Positions 18,228-26,771 of a DNA stretch of 64,000 nucleotides are shown piece by piece. The translations under genes were made by a program, and so were the position numbers. Source of the DNA: CAWCDJ01 sp963836015 (GTDB taxonomy: Bacteria; Acidobacteriota; Terriglobia; Bryobacterales; Bryobacteraceae); the NCBI GenBank assembly GCA_963836015.1, contig CAWIIF010000005.1:1-64000 (forward strand), given 5' to 3'. Position 1 is the first letter of the stretch; the number at the start of each line of letters is the position of its first letter. The notes below the pieces were generated by a model. That model was not told the origin of the DNA and ran no database searches. It worked only from the letters and a program-made list of their open reading frames with translations.

Positions 18228-18428
18228 TCAGCGGCTGTCGCGGTGCGGAATGTTCAGGAACTCCAGACCAAGCCGTTGGAAATGCTCGTAATACGTCATT
18301 CCCTCCGGCAGTTGGTACGAGCGCTGGCTGCGATGATGCTGCAAGTGGTTCGCCAGCCGATAGCCGACATGCCAGTTGATCTTCCGGTACACGTCGCGCG
18401 GGTACCCCAACGAAGAGTAGTTCGCCAG
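18228..18428 (-). pseudogene. group II intron reverse transcriptase, C-terminal fragment
   Basis: Minus-strand residues LANYSSLGYPRDVYRKINW to YYEHFQRLGLEFL match the maturase/C-terminal end of group II intron RTs, where a Y-x-SLG-x-x-x-x-YR pattern and a final LGL are typical. It stops at TGA/TAG near 18228, 16 bases before domain V. Upstream homology ends at about 18428, where the recombinase element begins. The YADD polymerase motif is absent. Confidence 0.72.
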
Positions 18429-18444
18429 TCTGGACTCTCGTCCG

Positions 18445-18774
18445 CACCATCCCTTCGAAGGCCAGTCTCTGGAGGTCCTCCGCCAAGCTCGCATGCCCCC
18501 CGGCTTGCAGTTCGTTCTCATTCTACCGGACGGAAGCAAGTCGCTGGTCCCGGCCGATTGGACCGACTTCCGAACTCCTGCCGGCCCTCCGCACAGTTCT
18601 CCTCTCGTCGGCTCGCTCGATGACCTGCTGCGTCTCCGCGCCCTGACTGACGCGCTCCTGCGCCGCTCTACCGGCTTACCGGTAACATCTGGAACAAGCC
18701 AGGAGGGCCATGCCGCAACTGAATCTGAACTTCCTCGAAATCCCGGTTCCGGAGACGTGCCTGTGGGAGCACAG
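18445..18774 (+). pseudogene. DUF5372-like protein fragment of the recombinase element
   Basis: An open frame beginning HHPFEGQSLEVLRQ, followed by VLILPDGSKSLVPADWTDF and LVGSLDDLLRLRALTDALLRR. The H-P-F, P-D-G-x-x-x-L-x-P-x-x-W-T-D and D-L-L-x-L positions fit the DUF5372 proteins that accompany serine-recombinase elements. An in-frame TAG lies just before the first matching residues, so the N-terminus is missing. Its 3' limit is uncertain because the frame runs on into the next, shifted gene. Function unknown. Confidence 0.5.
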
Positions 18775-18870
18775 TTCGACGACGCGCAAAAGCGGATCGT
18801 CATCGAGACCCTGGTGCGCCTCCTCGTCCAAGCGACGCGCCATCAGCACCCGGAGGGCGCCAATGACTGA
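18710..18870 (+). pseudogene. small protein of the recombinase element, frameshifted
   Basis: ATG 18710 follows a good Shine-Dalgarno (AGGAGG, 18700-18705). The frame reads MPQLNLNFLEIPVPETCLWEH, then breaks near 18772. The natural continuation FDDAQKRIVIETLVRLLVQA to GAND and TGA (18868-18870) lies in the next frame. About 50 residues when joined. Usual companion of this recombinase type; role unknown. Confidence 0.5.
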
Positions 18871-21065
18871 TCCATCGAAAATCAAACTGTCGCACACGCG
18901 GCGCGCCGCGTACGTCTATATTCGCCAGTCCTCCCCCGGTCAGGTCGAGCACAATCGCGAGTCCACCGCTCGTCAGTACGCTCTGGCCGGCCGGGCTTGC
19001 CAACTGGGCTGGCCCAAAGAGCAGGTGGTGATCATCGACGAAGATCTGGGGCTGTCCGGCTCCGGCCAACTCCGGCTTTGCGCGCCTGACCAGCGAAGTC
19101 GCTCTGGCCCACGTGGGCATCGTCCTCGGACTGGAAGTCTCCCGCCTGGCGAGGAACAACGCCGATTGGTATCGCCTGCTGGAGTTGTGCGGCATCACCG
19201 ACACGCTCATCAGCGACGCCGACGGCGTCTATCATCCGGCTCTATTCAACGACCGCCTGCTGGTGGGTCTCAAAGGCACGATGAGTGAAGCCGAGTTGCA
19301 CATCATCCGCGCCCGGCTCGACGGCGGCATTCGCAACAAGGCCGCTCGCGGAGAGCTGCGACGCGGCTTGCCGGTGGGTTTGGTTTGGGGAGAACAGGAT
19401 GGGGAGGTCCTGTTTCATCCCGATGAAGCTGTGGCCGGGGCAATCCGCACCGTCTTCGAGCGTTTCGCCGAACTCGGTTCGGCGCGCCGCGTCTGGCTCT
19501 GGTTCCGTTCCGAAGGCCTGTCCTTGCCGCTGCAAACCAATCCTGCCGGCATGCCCGGACCGATCCGCTGGGTCGCTCCCACCTACCATGCCATTCACCA
19601 GATTCTGACCAATCCGGTGTATGCTGGCGCTTACACCTACGGGAAGACTCGCTACGAACGTACCTCGATGCACAAGGCGCGGTCAGGAAACGGATGCGGC
19701 ATCTGCCCAGGGAGCAGTGGGCCGCTCTCATCCGCGATCATCATCCCGGCTTCATCGACTGGGCAAGCTTCGAAGCGAATCAGGCGCGGCTCGGTTCCAA
19801 CACCAAACCGAAGCCCCACCAGGCGGGAGGAGCCGTGAGAGAAGGCTCGGCGCTATTGCAGGGGGATCGTCAGTTGCGGGCACTGCGGCCACCGCCTGCA
19901 TGTGCACTATCGCGGCCGGAACTCGGCTCCGGGTTACCACTGCTGCGGCAAAGACCTGGTCAACGGGCGCGGCGTCTACTGCCTCAACGTTGGTGGCACA
20001 GTGATCGAGCAGGCCGTCGCGGATGCGTTTCTCCAGGCCATCACGCCGGCGGCCATCGAAGCCACGCGGCTGAGCGTCGAGCAACTGCGCGCCAACCACG
20101 ATGCCGCTCTGTCGCAATGGCGCTTGGAAGTGGAGCGTGCCCGCTACGAGTCGGAGCGCGCAGAGCGGCGCTATCGGGTGGTGGAGCCCGAAAACCGCCT
20201 GGTGGCTCGCGGACTCGAAACCGAATGGGAGAACCGTTTGCACGACTTGGCTGCCGCGGAGACGGAGCTACGGCGACGAGAGCAGCAACGCCCCAGCACC
20301 ATCCGCGCCGCGCAGCTTCAGGCAATCCAGAGCTTGGGCTCCGATATTCGTCAGGTGTGGACCGCGGCCACGACCACCGACCGTGATCGCAAGGAACTCT
20401 TGCGCACCCTCCTGGAGGAAGTGGTCCTGAATCTCAAGCGGGCAGAGGGTCGGGCGCATCTGACTCTGCGCTGGCGCGGAGGCGCCTTCACCACCGTGGA
20501 TGTCCCCGTGCCAAAGTTCAAGCCGATGGGACCGCGCACGGATGAAGACACGATCTCTTTGCTGTGGCGCCTAGCCGCGTTGTATCCGGATGAAGTGATC
20601 GCCGGAATCATGAATCGCCAGGGCCGTAAGACTGCAACCGGGGAGCGCTTCACCGCCAACCAGGTCGGCAGTTTGCGCCGGTATCGCGGCATACCGCGCT
20701 ATCAGCCGCCGGCGACGCCGCCGGATGGAGAGTTGGTGACGATTCGCAAGGCAGCGCAGATTCTTGGGATGAACGCAAGTAGTATTCACCGCTGGCTGGC
20801 CGATGGCTTCATCGCTGGAGAGCAGGTCACGCCAGGCGCGCCTTGGCAAATTCGCATCAACAATGAGCTGCGGTCGCGGATCGTGCAGCAGGCGCCGCCG
20901 GAGTACGTGCCCATGATTGTAGCCACCGCGAAACTGGGCGTTTCGCGGCAGACCGTGTGGCAGCGTGTCAAGCGCGGCGAGTTGAAGGCGGTCGTCGTGC
21001 GCCAAGGCCGGCATAAAGGCTTGCGAATCAGAGTGATCGACCAGCAGCCACAACTCTTTCAGTAA
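18863..21065 (+). pseudogene. large serine recombinase, broken by at least three frameshifts
   Basis: It starts at ATG 18863, overlapping the small ORF. The resolvase domain opens AAYVYIRQSSPGQVEHNRES (nucleophile Ser in the RQSS region) and continues IIDEDLGLSGS. Frames then switch near 19065, 19675 and 19865. The recombinase domain includes VSRLARNNADWYRLLELCG, SEAELHIIRARL and TNPVYAGAYTYGKTRYER. A zinc ribbon follows (SCGHCGHRLH, YHCCG), then a coiled coil and C-terminal helix-turn-helix (TIRKAAQILGMNASSIHRWL). Total about 730 aa if repaired. In this state it is inactive unless the shifts are sequencing errors. Confidence 0.78.
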
Positions 21066-21077
21066 CCAGGGGGCAGT

Positions 21078-21600
21078 ATGGAACACGATCCAAGTAGCCT
21101 TTCAAGTCCGCGTCATACACGGCCTGAAAGCCCGCTTTCAGATCTGCGCGGATTTCCTCCAGCGCCTGATGCGCCGAGCGGTTGGGACGAAACCCATAGG
21201 AGCAGTCTTCGAAGTCAGCTTCGAAGATCGGCTCCAGTATTAACAGGGTTGCCATCTGCACCACCCGGTCCCGCACCGTCGGAATCCCTAGCGGCCTCAT
21301 CTTCCCATTGGCTTTCGGTATGTACACGCGCCGCACTGGTTGCGGCTGGTAGGTTTTGCCGCGCAACGCTTCCTGGATTTCTCCGACAAAGCCGCTGACG
21401 CCCGTTTCCCGCGCCTCGATCTGCTCGATCGCGATGCCGTCCACCCCCGGTGCGTCCTGGTTGGCTCGCACCCGCCTCCACGCCTCTTCCAGTGTGTCCC
21501 GCCGATAGATCCGGTCATACAGCACATAAAACCGGAACTTCGGTTCCTGCTTCGCCTTCTGATGCAGCTTCTGTCTCAGCAAAGAGAGTTTCTCCGGCAT
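21078..21600 (-). pseudogene. group II intron reverse transcriptase, N-terminal fragment
   Basis: Minus-strand start MPEKLSLLRQKLHQKAKQ, then RT blocks: YDRIYRRDTLEEAWRRVRAN, DAPGVDG, YQPQPVRRVYIPKANGKMRP, LGIPTVRDRVVQMA, CSYGFRPNRSAHQAL, and VYDADLKGYLDRVP. The last motif precedes the first catalytic Asp region of group II RTs, and similarity ends there at about 21078. Roughly 190 residues, including the YADD active site, are absent from the window between this fragment and the C-terminal one. Confidence 0.85.
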
Positions 21601-22139
21601 TTCCGACGGCGCTTTTGGCGGCCCCGGTTTCCGGTTCTTCCGTAGTGGGTTGTCCCAAGCGGTTCTCCTTCCCTCTTACTTCTGCTTGTTTCCAGCAAGG
21701 CCCCTTCGCTCCACGGACATTACTCCGCTTCCCAGCTACTATGGGCCTCTCCGACTCCCAGCCTCGGCCGCTTGCAGTTATTTATTCCTGTTGGCGGTTG
21801 CCGCGTCTTTTCCTCGCCGCTCCGAGACCGGGTCTCCCAGGTTCCTCGGCTGATCTGTCCCTGCGCGCTGCCTCCTCTCACCCCGGGAAGTCCGGCGATT
21901 GCGTTTACCCATTACTTCCTCGCCGGTTTCAGGCTTCATCCAAATCGGGCGGACTGTCCACTTCCGTCGCGTAACGAGGCCGAATTGAGTTTGCTTGCGC
22001 TGCGGCGCGCAGGTTCGCCTTTCAAGGCTTCATCAAACGAATTGCTCCGTTCTACGCCCGATTGGCTACACGTCGAATGAGCAACTACATGGTGGGCTCC
22101 TTTCATCCCACAAGATCAACCGGGCTTGGCCTGGCGCAC

Positions 22140-22195
22140 CCGATAATCGCAGATTGAAAACAAGGAACTTATCTGCGTTGATCTGCGTTTATCGG
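22140..22195. repeat. long hairpin at the intron insertion site
   Basis: CCGATAATCGCAGAT (22140-22154) pairs with ATCTGCGTTTATCGG (22181-22195), one mismatch in 15. A further partial copy, ATCTGCGTTG, is at 22171-22180. The intron starts at the very base of this stem on the minus strand. The exon beyond the intron's other end (18137 downward) reads CGTTTATCGGCAGC, again resembling one arm. Probably a dispersed palindromic intergenic repeat used as the target. Confidence 0.6.
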
Positions 22196-22363
22196 CGGCC
22201 CATTTTGCCTTTTTTCAGTAGGCTGCTAGTCTAGACCTCCCTCGAACAACCCTTACCCTTCATTAGTCGCGTTCCTCTTCCGGAAGCCATTGGCCGGGCG
22301 CGTGCTGTAAGGAGAGATGCGACCGGAGGAAGAGGGCGCAATCAACAGGAAGGAGAAAACGAT

Positions 22364-22591
22364 ATGACTTGGGATCAACTCGAAGCCAAATGGAATGAGT
22401 TTGCAGGTTCGGCGCGCGCGCATTGGAGCAAGCTCACCGACGATGATTGGCGAACCATCACCGGCAAGAAGGAGCATCTGATCAGCCGCGTTCAGGAGCG
22501 ATATTCACTTGCGAAGGAAGAAGCCGAAAGGCAAGTCGACGAGTGGTCGCGTGCTTTGCAGGACATTGTCGAAACATCGAAAGCCCGCTGA
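22364..22591 (+). CDS. CsbD-like stress-response protein
   Basis: A 75-residue hydrophilic, helical protein. It has the CsbD-family opening MTWDQLEAKWNEFAGSARAHWSKLTDDDW, with the typical W-x-x-L-x-G/D-x-x-x-x-I-x-G-K-x-x-x-L pattern (LTDDDWRTITGKKEHLISRVQERY). A strong Shine-Dalgarno (AGGAAGGAG) precedes it. CsbD proteins are induced by general stress; their mechanism is unknown. It heads a group with groES and groEL, which fits a stress role. Confidence 0.82.
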   Translation: MTWDQLEAKWNEFAGSARAHWSKLTDDDWRTITGKKEHLISRVQERYSLAKEEAERQVDEWSRALQDIVETSKAR

Positions 22592-22848
22592 CTCTCCGCG
22601 GGGTTGCCCGAAAGCCCTGACCGTCCGCGGTCAATTGACCATATGTCGTTACCATCGGACGCGTCACCTCGTTCCAACTGGGTTCGTTATTCGCCCACGA
22701 GCGAATCGGCTCAGCAGAAAACAACGTTGGTGCGATTCGTGCCCTAGCAGGGGTGCGATGGGTTGGAATGGCTGAAGAAGGACAAGACATGGCTACGTTA
22801 GTTGGATTCACGCGTCACTCAACTGGCGCAATGAGAGGTTGGCACATC

Positions 22849-23544
22849 ATGACTAAGGTTCGAGCGGCCATACCGAGAGCTGCTTTCCTATCATTCCTCA
22901 TGTTTGGAATGATGCCGGCAACCGGGTTGGCGGGAGATCTTTCCCGGTACCGGGATTTTCAGCTGGGAACCGATCTGCCGACCATTGCCAAACAGTTGGG
23001 CGCGAACCCATCCGAAGCGAAGGCGATCCATCGCCGCCCGGCTCTGATCCAGGAGTTGGACTGGCGGCCCCAGCCGCTCGGGGCATCTCCGCGAGCGGAG
23101 GCGGCACAAGACGTGGTCTTCAGTTTCTACGAGGGGAAGCTGTTTCAAATCGCAGTCCACTATGACCGCTACGCGACGGAGGGGCTGACAGCGCGCGACC
23201 TCGTCGAGGCAATCTCGTCGACGTATGGGCCCGCCGCGGAGCCCAACCCTTCCTCGACGGCCTTGGAAGGGCCTTACGGGGATCCGGAAGAGGTCCTCGC
23301 ACGATGGCAGGACTCCGAGTACTCTTTCGAACTGATCCGCTCCTCGTACGGGCCGAGTTACAGGTTGATCGGCACCCAGAAAGTCCTCGCGGCACAGGCC
23401 GACGCCGCCAACCTGGAATCGAAACGGATCGACGACCAGGAAGCGCCGCAAAGGGAGGCCGCCCGGGTCGCGGGTGAAGCCGAAGTAGCTAAAACCAAGC
23501 TGGAACAGGCGAGGCTTGCCAACAAACTGAAGTTTCGGCCATAG
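22849..23544 (+). CDS. exported hypothetical protein
   Basis: ATG 22849 is preferred because it gives a clean signal peptide (MTKVRAAIPRAAFLSFLMFG to GLAG) with GAGAGG upstream. The mature part begins DLSRYRDFQLGTDLPTIAKQLG, and includes RPALIQELDWRPQPL and VVFSFYEGKLFQIAVHYDRYATEGLT. The C-terminus is a charged coiled coil (ESKRIDDQEAPQREAARVAGE). About 231 aa, no known family recognised. It lies upstream of the groES/groEL genes on the same strand. Confidence 0.65.
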   Translation: MTKVRAAIPRAAFLSFLMFGMMPATGLAGDLSRYRDFQLGTDLPTIAKQLGANPSEAKAIHRRPALIQELDWRPQPLGASPRAEAAQDVVFSFYEGKLFQIAVHYDRYATEGLTARDLVEAISSTYGPAAEPNPSSTALEGPYGDPEEVLARWQDSEYSFELIRSSYGPSYRLIGTQKVLAAQADAANLESKRIDDQEAPQREAARVAGEAEVAKTKLEQARLANKLKFRP

Positions 23545-23591
23545 GCGTCGGGCGCGCCGGAAAAGCGCAGGATGATGGAGGTACAAGAAAC

Positions 23592-23795
23592 ATGATCAGC
23601 GTAAGACCCGTTAGTTCCGTATTCCGCGAAGGCGACGAGGTTCATCTGGCAGAGGGCACATACCAGGGCACCCCCGGCGTCTTTCTTCGGCTGAGGGAGG
23701 ACGTCAACTGGGCGGACATCGCCGAACGCGATGGCAGCATTCGCAGCCACCCGGTGGCCTGGCTCGCCCATAACGCGGAGACGAGGAAGTGCTAA
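23592..23795 (+). CDS. small conserved hypothetical protein
   Basis: 67 residues, soluble. Contains GDEVHLAEGTYQGTPGVFLRLREDVNWADI, which has the look of a small SH3/KOW-like beta barrel, then HPVAWLAH. It lies 47 bases after the exported protein and 27 bases before groES, so probably co-transcribed. No function can be given. Confidence 0.6.
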   Translation: MISVRPVSSVFREGDEVHLAEGTYQGTPGVFLRLREDVNWADIAERDGSIRSHPVAWLAHNAETRKC

Positions 23796-23822
23796 GTACC
23801 TACTTCAACTGGAGGCACCGTC

Positions 23823-24140
23823 ATGAATATTCGACCGTTATACGACCGCATCGTGGTGAAGCGAATCGAGGAGCAGGAGACCACTCGCAACGGAATTGTG
23901 ATTCCCGATTCAGCGAAAGAAAAGCCCCAGGAGGGTGAAGTGATGGCCGTCGGAAAGGGTAAGCGGCTCGACAACGGCCAAATGGTCGCCCTCGACGTCA
24001 GCGCCGGCGACCACATCCTGTTCGGCAAATATTCCGGCAACGAAATCACTCTGGACGGCATTGAGTACATCATCATGCGCGAGGATGATGTTCTCGGAGT
24101 CTTGGATGCCGCCCCTCAGAAGCTTTCGAAAGCCAGCTAA
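23823..24140 (+). CDS. groES: co-chaperonin GroES
   Basis: A 105-residue Cpn10. MNIRPLYDRIVVKRIEEQE is the family opening; the mobile loop (ETTRNGIVIPDSAKEKPQEG) and GKYSGNEITLDGIEYIIMREDDVLGV follow in order. It forms the heptameric lid of GroEL. It is followed after 29 bases by groEL. No CIRCE (HrcA) inverted repeat was seen upstream, so control is probably not by HrcA at this locus. Confidence 0.97.
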   Translation: MNIRPLYDRIVVKRIEEQETTRNGIVIPDSAKEKPQEGEVMAVGKGKRLDNGQMVALDVSAGDHILFGKYSGNEITLDGIEYIIMREDDVLGVLDAAPQKLSKAS

Positions 24141-24169
24141 TTCACATCCGAATCACGAGGACAACATCG

Positions 24170-25756
24170 ATGGCAAAACAGATTACTTATAGCGACCACT
24201 CCCGTCAAGCGATCCTGCGCGGCGTCAATCAACTCGCCGAAGCAGTGAAGGTGACCCTCGGCCCCCGTGGGCGTAATGTGGTCCTGGAAAAGAAGTTCGG
24301 TGGACCAACGATCACCAAAGACGGTGTCACGGTCGCCAAAGAGATTGAACTGAAAGATCCGCTTGAGAACATGGGCGCCCAAATGGTGCGGGAAGTTGCG
24401 TCGAAGACCTCCGACGTTGCGGGCGATGGCACGACCACTGCCACCATTCTGGCCCAGGCAATCTACCGCGAGGGCGTCAAAGCGGTGGCCGCCGGAGCCA
24501 ATCCGATGGCCATCAAGCGCGGTATCGATAAGGCCGTGGAAGTTGCCGTCGAGGAGGTCAAGAAGCTCTCCAAGCCCGTCTCCGGCGACATGATCGCGCA
24601 GGTTGGAACCATCTCCGCTAACAGCGACTCCACCATCGGCAATATCATTGCCGAGGCCATGAAGAAGGTGGGGAAGGACGGCGTGATCACGGTCGAGGAA
24701 TCCAAGACGATGACCACCGAATTGCAGACGGTGGATGGGATGCAATTCGATCGCGGCTACCTCTCACCCTATTTCGTTAGCGATGCCGAACGCATGGAGT
24801 GTGTCTTCGAAGATCCCTACGTCCTCATTCACGACAAGAAGATCAGCAACATGAAGGACCTCCTGCCAATCCTCGAGCAGATTGCGCGCGCAGGTAAGCC
24901 GCTCCTGGTGATTGCCGAAGACGTGGAAGGCGAAGCCCTGGCCACGCTCGTAGTGAACAAGCTGCGCGGCACGCTCAGTGCCTGCGCAGTGAAGGCCCCG
25001 GGCTTTGGCGATCGCCGCAAGGCAATGCTGGAAGATATCTCGATCCTGACCGGCGGCAAGGCAATCATGGAAGAGACCGGCATCAAGCTGGAGGGCATCA
25101 GGCTGGAGGATCTCGGCCGCGCCAAGCGCGTCACGGTGGACAAGGACACGACCACCATCATCGACGGAGCCGGATCGCAGAAGGATATCGAGGGGCGAAT
25201 CAAGCAGCTCCGGGCCCAGATCGAAGAGACCACCTCGGACTACGACCGCGAGAAACTGCAGGAGCGGCTGGCGAAGCTGGCGGGCGGCGTGGCGATCATC
25301 AAAGTCGGCGCCGCAACCGAAACCGAGATGAAAGAGAAGAAGGCCCGCGTAGAAGATGCTCTACATGCCACTCGCGCAGCGGTCGAAGAAGGCATCGTAC
25401 CCGGCGGAGGCGTCGCGTTGCTGCGGGCTTCGGTTGCCCTGCAGGCTCTCAAGCTGGAGGGCGACGAGCAGTTCGGCGTGACCATCGTGCGGCGGGCCTG
25501 CGAGGAGCCGGTGCGGCAGATCGTGTTGAACTGCGGTACCGAGGGCGCCGTCGTCGCCGAGAAGATCAAGAACCACCGGGATCCTAACTTCGGCTTCAAC
25601 GCCTACACGGAAGAGTACGAAGACCTGGTGAAGGCCGGGGTGATTGATCCCACCAAAGTGACTCGGACGGCTCTGCAGAATGCGGCTTCCATCGCTTCTC
25701 TGATGCTGACCACTGAGGCTATGATCAGTGAGGCCGTGGAAGAGCCAGGCGAATAG
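24170..25756 (+). CDS. groEL: chaperonin GroEL
   Basis: A 528-residue Cpn60. Landmarks: KVTLGPRGRNVVLEKKFG, the ATP-binding VAGDGTTTATILAQAI, the apical domain (DRGYLSPYFVSDAERM), and GGGVALLRA. It folds proteins in a double ring with GroES. The C-terminus ends AVEEPGE without the Gly-Gly-Met tail usual in housekeeping GroELs. That feature, and the company of stress genes, suggests a specialised second copy; whether another groEL exists in this genome cannot be seen here. Confidence 0.97.
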   Translation: MAKQITYSDHSRQAILRGVNQLAEAVKVTLGPRGRNVVLEKKFGGPTITKDGVTVAKEIELKDPLENMGAQMVREVASKTSDVAGDGTTTATILAQAIYREGVKAVAAGANPMAIKRGIDKAVEVAVEEVKKLSKPVSGDMIAQVGTISANSDSTIGNIIAEAMKKVGKDGVITVEESKTMTTELQTVDGMQFDRGYLSPYFVSDAERMECVFEDPYVLIHDKKISNMKDLLPILEQIARAGKPLLVIAEDVEGEALATLVVNKLRGTLSACAVKAPGFGDRRKAMLEDISILTGGKAIMEETGIKLEGIRLEDLGRAKRVTVDKDTTTIIDGAGSQKDIEGRIKQLRAQIEETTSDYDREKLQERLAKLAGGVAIIKVGAATETEMKEKKARVEDALHATRAAVEEGIVPGGGVALLRASVALQALKLEGDEQFGVTIVRRACEEPVRQIVLNCGTEGAVVAEKIKNHRDPNFGFNAYTEEYEDLVKAGVIDPTKVTRTALQNAASIASLMLTTEAMISEAVEEPGE

Positions 25757-25763
25757 GTTACGG

Positions 25764-25994
25764 ATGAACAAGAGACTAGAGAAGCGGCACAAGCGCCAGG
25801 TTTCGCGGGCGAAAGAGCGGGTGAAACTGTCGCAGCCCGACCTGAGAACGCCGGAACAACTGGCCGCGGCACGCGAGGCGAGCCGTGCAGTGGCCAGCCG
25901 GCGAAGCGACCCCCGCGCACCCTATTCGACTTCTTCCCCAAATCACGCTCACCCTGCCGTAACGAGTGCGGTGAATGGTGAAACAGCGCCATGA
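25764..25994 (+). CDS. small basic hypothetical protein
   Basis: A 76-residue, highly charged protein (MNKRLEKRHKRQVSRAKERV, then LRTPEQLAAAREASRAVA) with a low-complexity tail. It begins 8 bases after the groEL stop, and its stop overlaps the next start, so it is part of the same transcript. Possibly nucleic-acid binding from composition alone. No family recognised. Confidence 0.5.
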   Translation: MNKRLEKRHKRQVSRAKERVKLSQPDLRTPEQLAAAREASRAVASRRSDPRAPYSTSSPNHAHPAVTSAVNGETAP

Positions 25995-26182
25995 TCCGCG
26001 CCCCTGTAGGGCTGTTCTCCACGTGCTGTCCACATTGCAGGTCAGTGGACTTTAGAAGCGTAGGCACCCGAAATGCAATCGAGGCGGCCCTCCAATGGCT
26101 CCTCCAACCCTGCCGCTGCACCCTTTGCGGTCACCACTTCTTTCTGTTCCGCTGGCACGCCCTCCACGGGGGCACGGCGTAA
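25991..26182 (+). CDS. small zinc-ribbon-like protein
   Basis: 63 residues with two Cys pairs: CCPHCRSVDFRSVG and CRCTLCGHHFFLFRW, the layout of a zinc ribbon (C-x2-C ... C-x2-C). The start overlaps the preceding stop (ATGA). Conserved-looking but of unknown function. It ends the stress cluster. Confidence 0.6.
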   Translation: MIRAPVGLFSTCCPHCRSVDFRSVGTRNAIEAALQWLLQPCRCTLCGHHFFLFRWHALHGGTA

Positions 26183-26771
26183 GCGCTAGCCGCGGCAGGC
26201 GCGGTTGCCCGGCACACACGACGCGGATCAAAAGGCATTGCCCTTTGCCAGCAACGAAAGCCCGCAACATCGTGCACGGCGGTGCAAGGTGGGATTTCTG
26301 GAAGTCGTTGAGAAGAGGAAAGAGACCAGAGTGTCTGGAGAATCTGCAAGCGCCGCAAAGCCTGCAGAACGCTGGTTGCTTTTGGCAGCTCCACTTGGGT
26401 TCTCCGCAATCGCCGTGTAGTTGTAAGGGCTCTTGGGGCGTGAGACTGGTTGCGGCAGCGACGTAGGGCACCCGTTCCTCTTCTTGGTAGATCAATTCTG
26501 CCCGGCTTGCACGTTCCTCTGTGGCCCTTAGTGCCGCGCCTGCTTCAGCGGCCTGTTTTTCATCCGCCGCATTGCCGGCTAGTGGCGGCCGCACGAACGC
26601 AGCCCACGATCTCTGGCAGCAGTTCTTCAAGCGTTCGCGTCTTCCCATCGTTCCAACTCTTCGGTGTGGCATTCCACAGACCTGCCTATCATCTGGAACG
26701 GGCACGGTCTTCCGTCGCATTCGGAAGGTAGCGCTCGCTAGTGACGGGCGAGTAGGATAAGTGTTTCACGC
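26183..26771. other. about 590 bases without a supported gene
   Basis: No complete gene was recognised. On the minus strand, 26430-26600 reads a coiled-coil-like stretch (ADEKQAAEAGAALRATEERA, then RAELIYQEEERVPYVA) that looks like a coding remnant but lacks a start and family. The rest is degenerate. It separates the stress cluster from the McrB-like remnant. Confidence 0.35.

Larger units (their letters stand above)
18429..21078 (+). mobile_element. decayed serine-recombinase element within the intron RT
   Basis: Bounded by the RT C-terminal fragment (ends about 18428) and the RT N-terminal fragment (ends about 21078). Contents, all on plus, are a DUF5372-like fragment, a small ORF and a large serine recombinase, a gene trio known from recombinase-mobilised elements. 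Similar strings (CAGTCTGGA near 18426, CAGTATGGA near 21074) lie at the two joints and may mark a crossover core. The boundaries are set by where RT similarity stops, to within about 15 bases. Confidence 0.65.
18138..22139 (-). mobile_element. group II intron, interrupted by a serine-recombinase element
   Basis: Minus strand. The 5' end GTGCGCC (22139-22133) matches the bacterial group II start. The RNA-type region 22132-21601 has typical islands (GAGGCTGGGAGTCGGAGAGG, CCCATAGTA). The RT N-terminus follows (21600-21078), and the RT C-terminus lies at 18428-18228. Domain V is at 18212-18180, and the probable 3' end CTACTCTAC is at 18146-18138. The total of about 4.0 kb is about 2 kb too long because of the inserted recombinase element, which also replaced the RT middle. 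It sits just past a hairpin, as group IIC introns do. It cannot make its own RT, so it could move only with help. Confidence 0.8.

Noticed and set aside
23545..23822. CIRCE operator before groES
   Set aside because: No TTAGCACTC-N9-GAGTGCTAA inverted repeat or close variant is present.
26052..26720. Minus-strand open frame of 222 codons overlapping the zinc-ribbon gene
   Set aside because: Part of it looks protein-like, but it overlaps a better-supported plus-strand gene and has no coherent domain.
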